From Paraspadella gotoi (lineage: Eukaryota > Chaetognatha): 64,000 bases of DNA. Positions 59,769-64,000 of this stretch are shown here, piece after piece. The position numbers and the translations under genes are program-made. How positions within the stretch are numbered: the stretch's first letter is position 1; every line of letters starts with the position of its first letter. The stretch is taken from assembly GCA_051294375.1 (NCBI GenBank), contig CM119267.1, positions 9,853,458-9,917,457 of the forward strand. Direction: 5' to 3'. The notes beneath the pieces are model-generated. The model saw only the letters and a program-made list of their open reading frames with translations, was not told where the DNA came from and searched no databases.

Positions 59769-59914
59769 AATAAAACTCTCGATCTGGGGCGTTGAATCTA
59801 ACCGATTCATAAAAAAAATAATTTTATTAGTTTCAAGAACAAAACATTTTTAAGCAATAAATAACTAATTAACAAACAAAGCATTCAAAACTAAGAAATT
59901 TCACATTCGTCTTT

Positions 59915-64000
<4,086 letters not shown>

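Overview
This is a eukaryotic, animal nuclear window. The evidence is spliceosomal introns with GT/AG ends, many only about 60-70 bp long, and several metazoan gene families: a gamma/delta/zeta-type sarcoglycan, a CRTAP/leprecan relative, a PAQR membrane receptor and a BTB zinc-finger protein. Noncoding DNA is strongly AT-rich and full of repeats and CT/GA microsatellites. I cannot name the species. It looks like an invertebrate with compact introns, and possibly one that uses spliced-leader trans-splicing.

Every gene I can support is on the minus strand. Read in the direction of transcription (right to left) they are: DUS2 (tRNA dihydrouridine synthase, 5' end missing), METTL18 (histidine methyltransferase), LIG1 (DNA ligase I), a PAQR/mPR-like seven-TM receptor, an 800-residue BTB zinc-finger protein, MRGBP (NuA4/TIP60 subunit), NDOR1 (diflavin reductase), a cathepsin D-like aspartic protease, midasin/MDN1 (5054 aa), a CRTAP-like secreted protein, a sarcoglycan, a C2H2 zinc-finger protein, U1-70K (SNRNP70) and a YME1L-type mitochondrial i-AAA protease that runs off the left edge.

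Layout: 1-11756 is YME1L, split by a 9.0-kb intron that holds most of the repeats. 12221-15590 is U1-70K. 15591-19303 is repeat-bearing intergenic DNA. 19304-46435 is a tight block of six genes in which every start codon lies within about 15 bases of a pyrimidine-tract/AG acceptor-like site, and two gaps are only about 100 bp. 46937-50624 holds MRGBP and the BTB gene. 51000-53089 is the PAQR gene, 54074-57975 LIG1, and 58848-63282 METTL18 and DUS2.

The genes are mostly housekeeping: ribosome maturation (midasin), translation machinery modification (METTL18, DUS2), splicing (U1-70K), replication (LIG1), chromatin (MRGBP), Fe-S protein assembly (NDOR1) and mitochondrial quality control (YME1L). 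They do not form one pathway.

The most interesting material is outside the proteins. (a) Three dispersed hammerhead-ribozyme-like motifs have varying but paired stem II sequences. (b) A run of six genes looks like a trans-spliced polycistron. (c) There are several repeat families that I could not name, including a 2.4-kb element with ~210-bp terminal inverted repeats, a foldback family, a TA-flanked MITE, and a ~790-bp insertion visible as a filled/empty site pair inside the window. (d) The 3' half of YME1L carries about ten single-base frameshifts while its 5' half has none.
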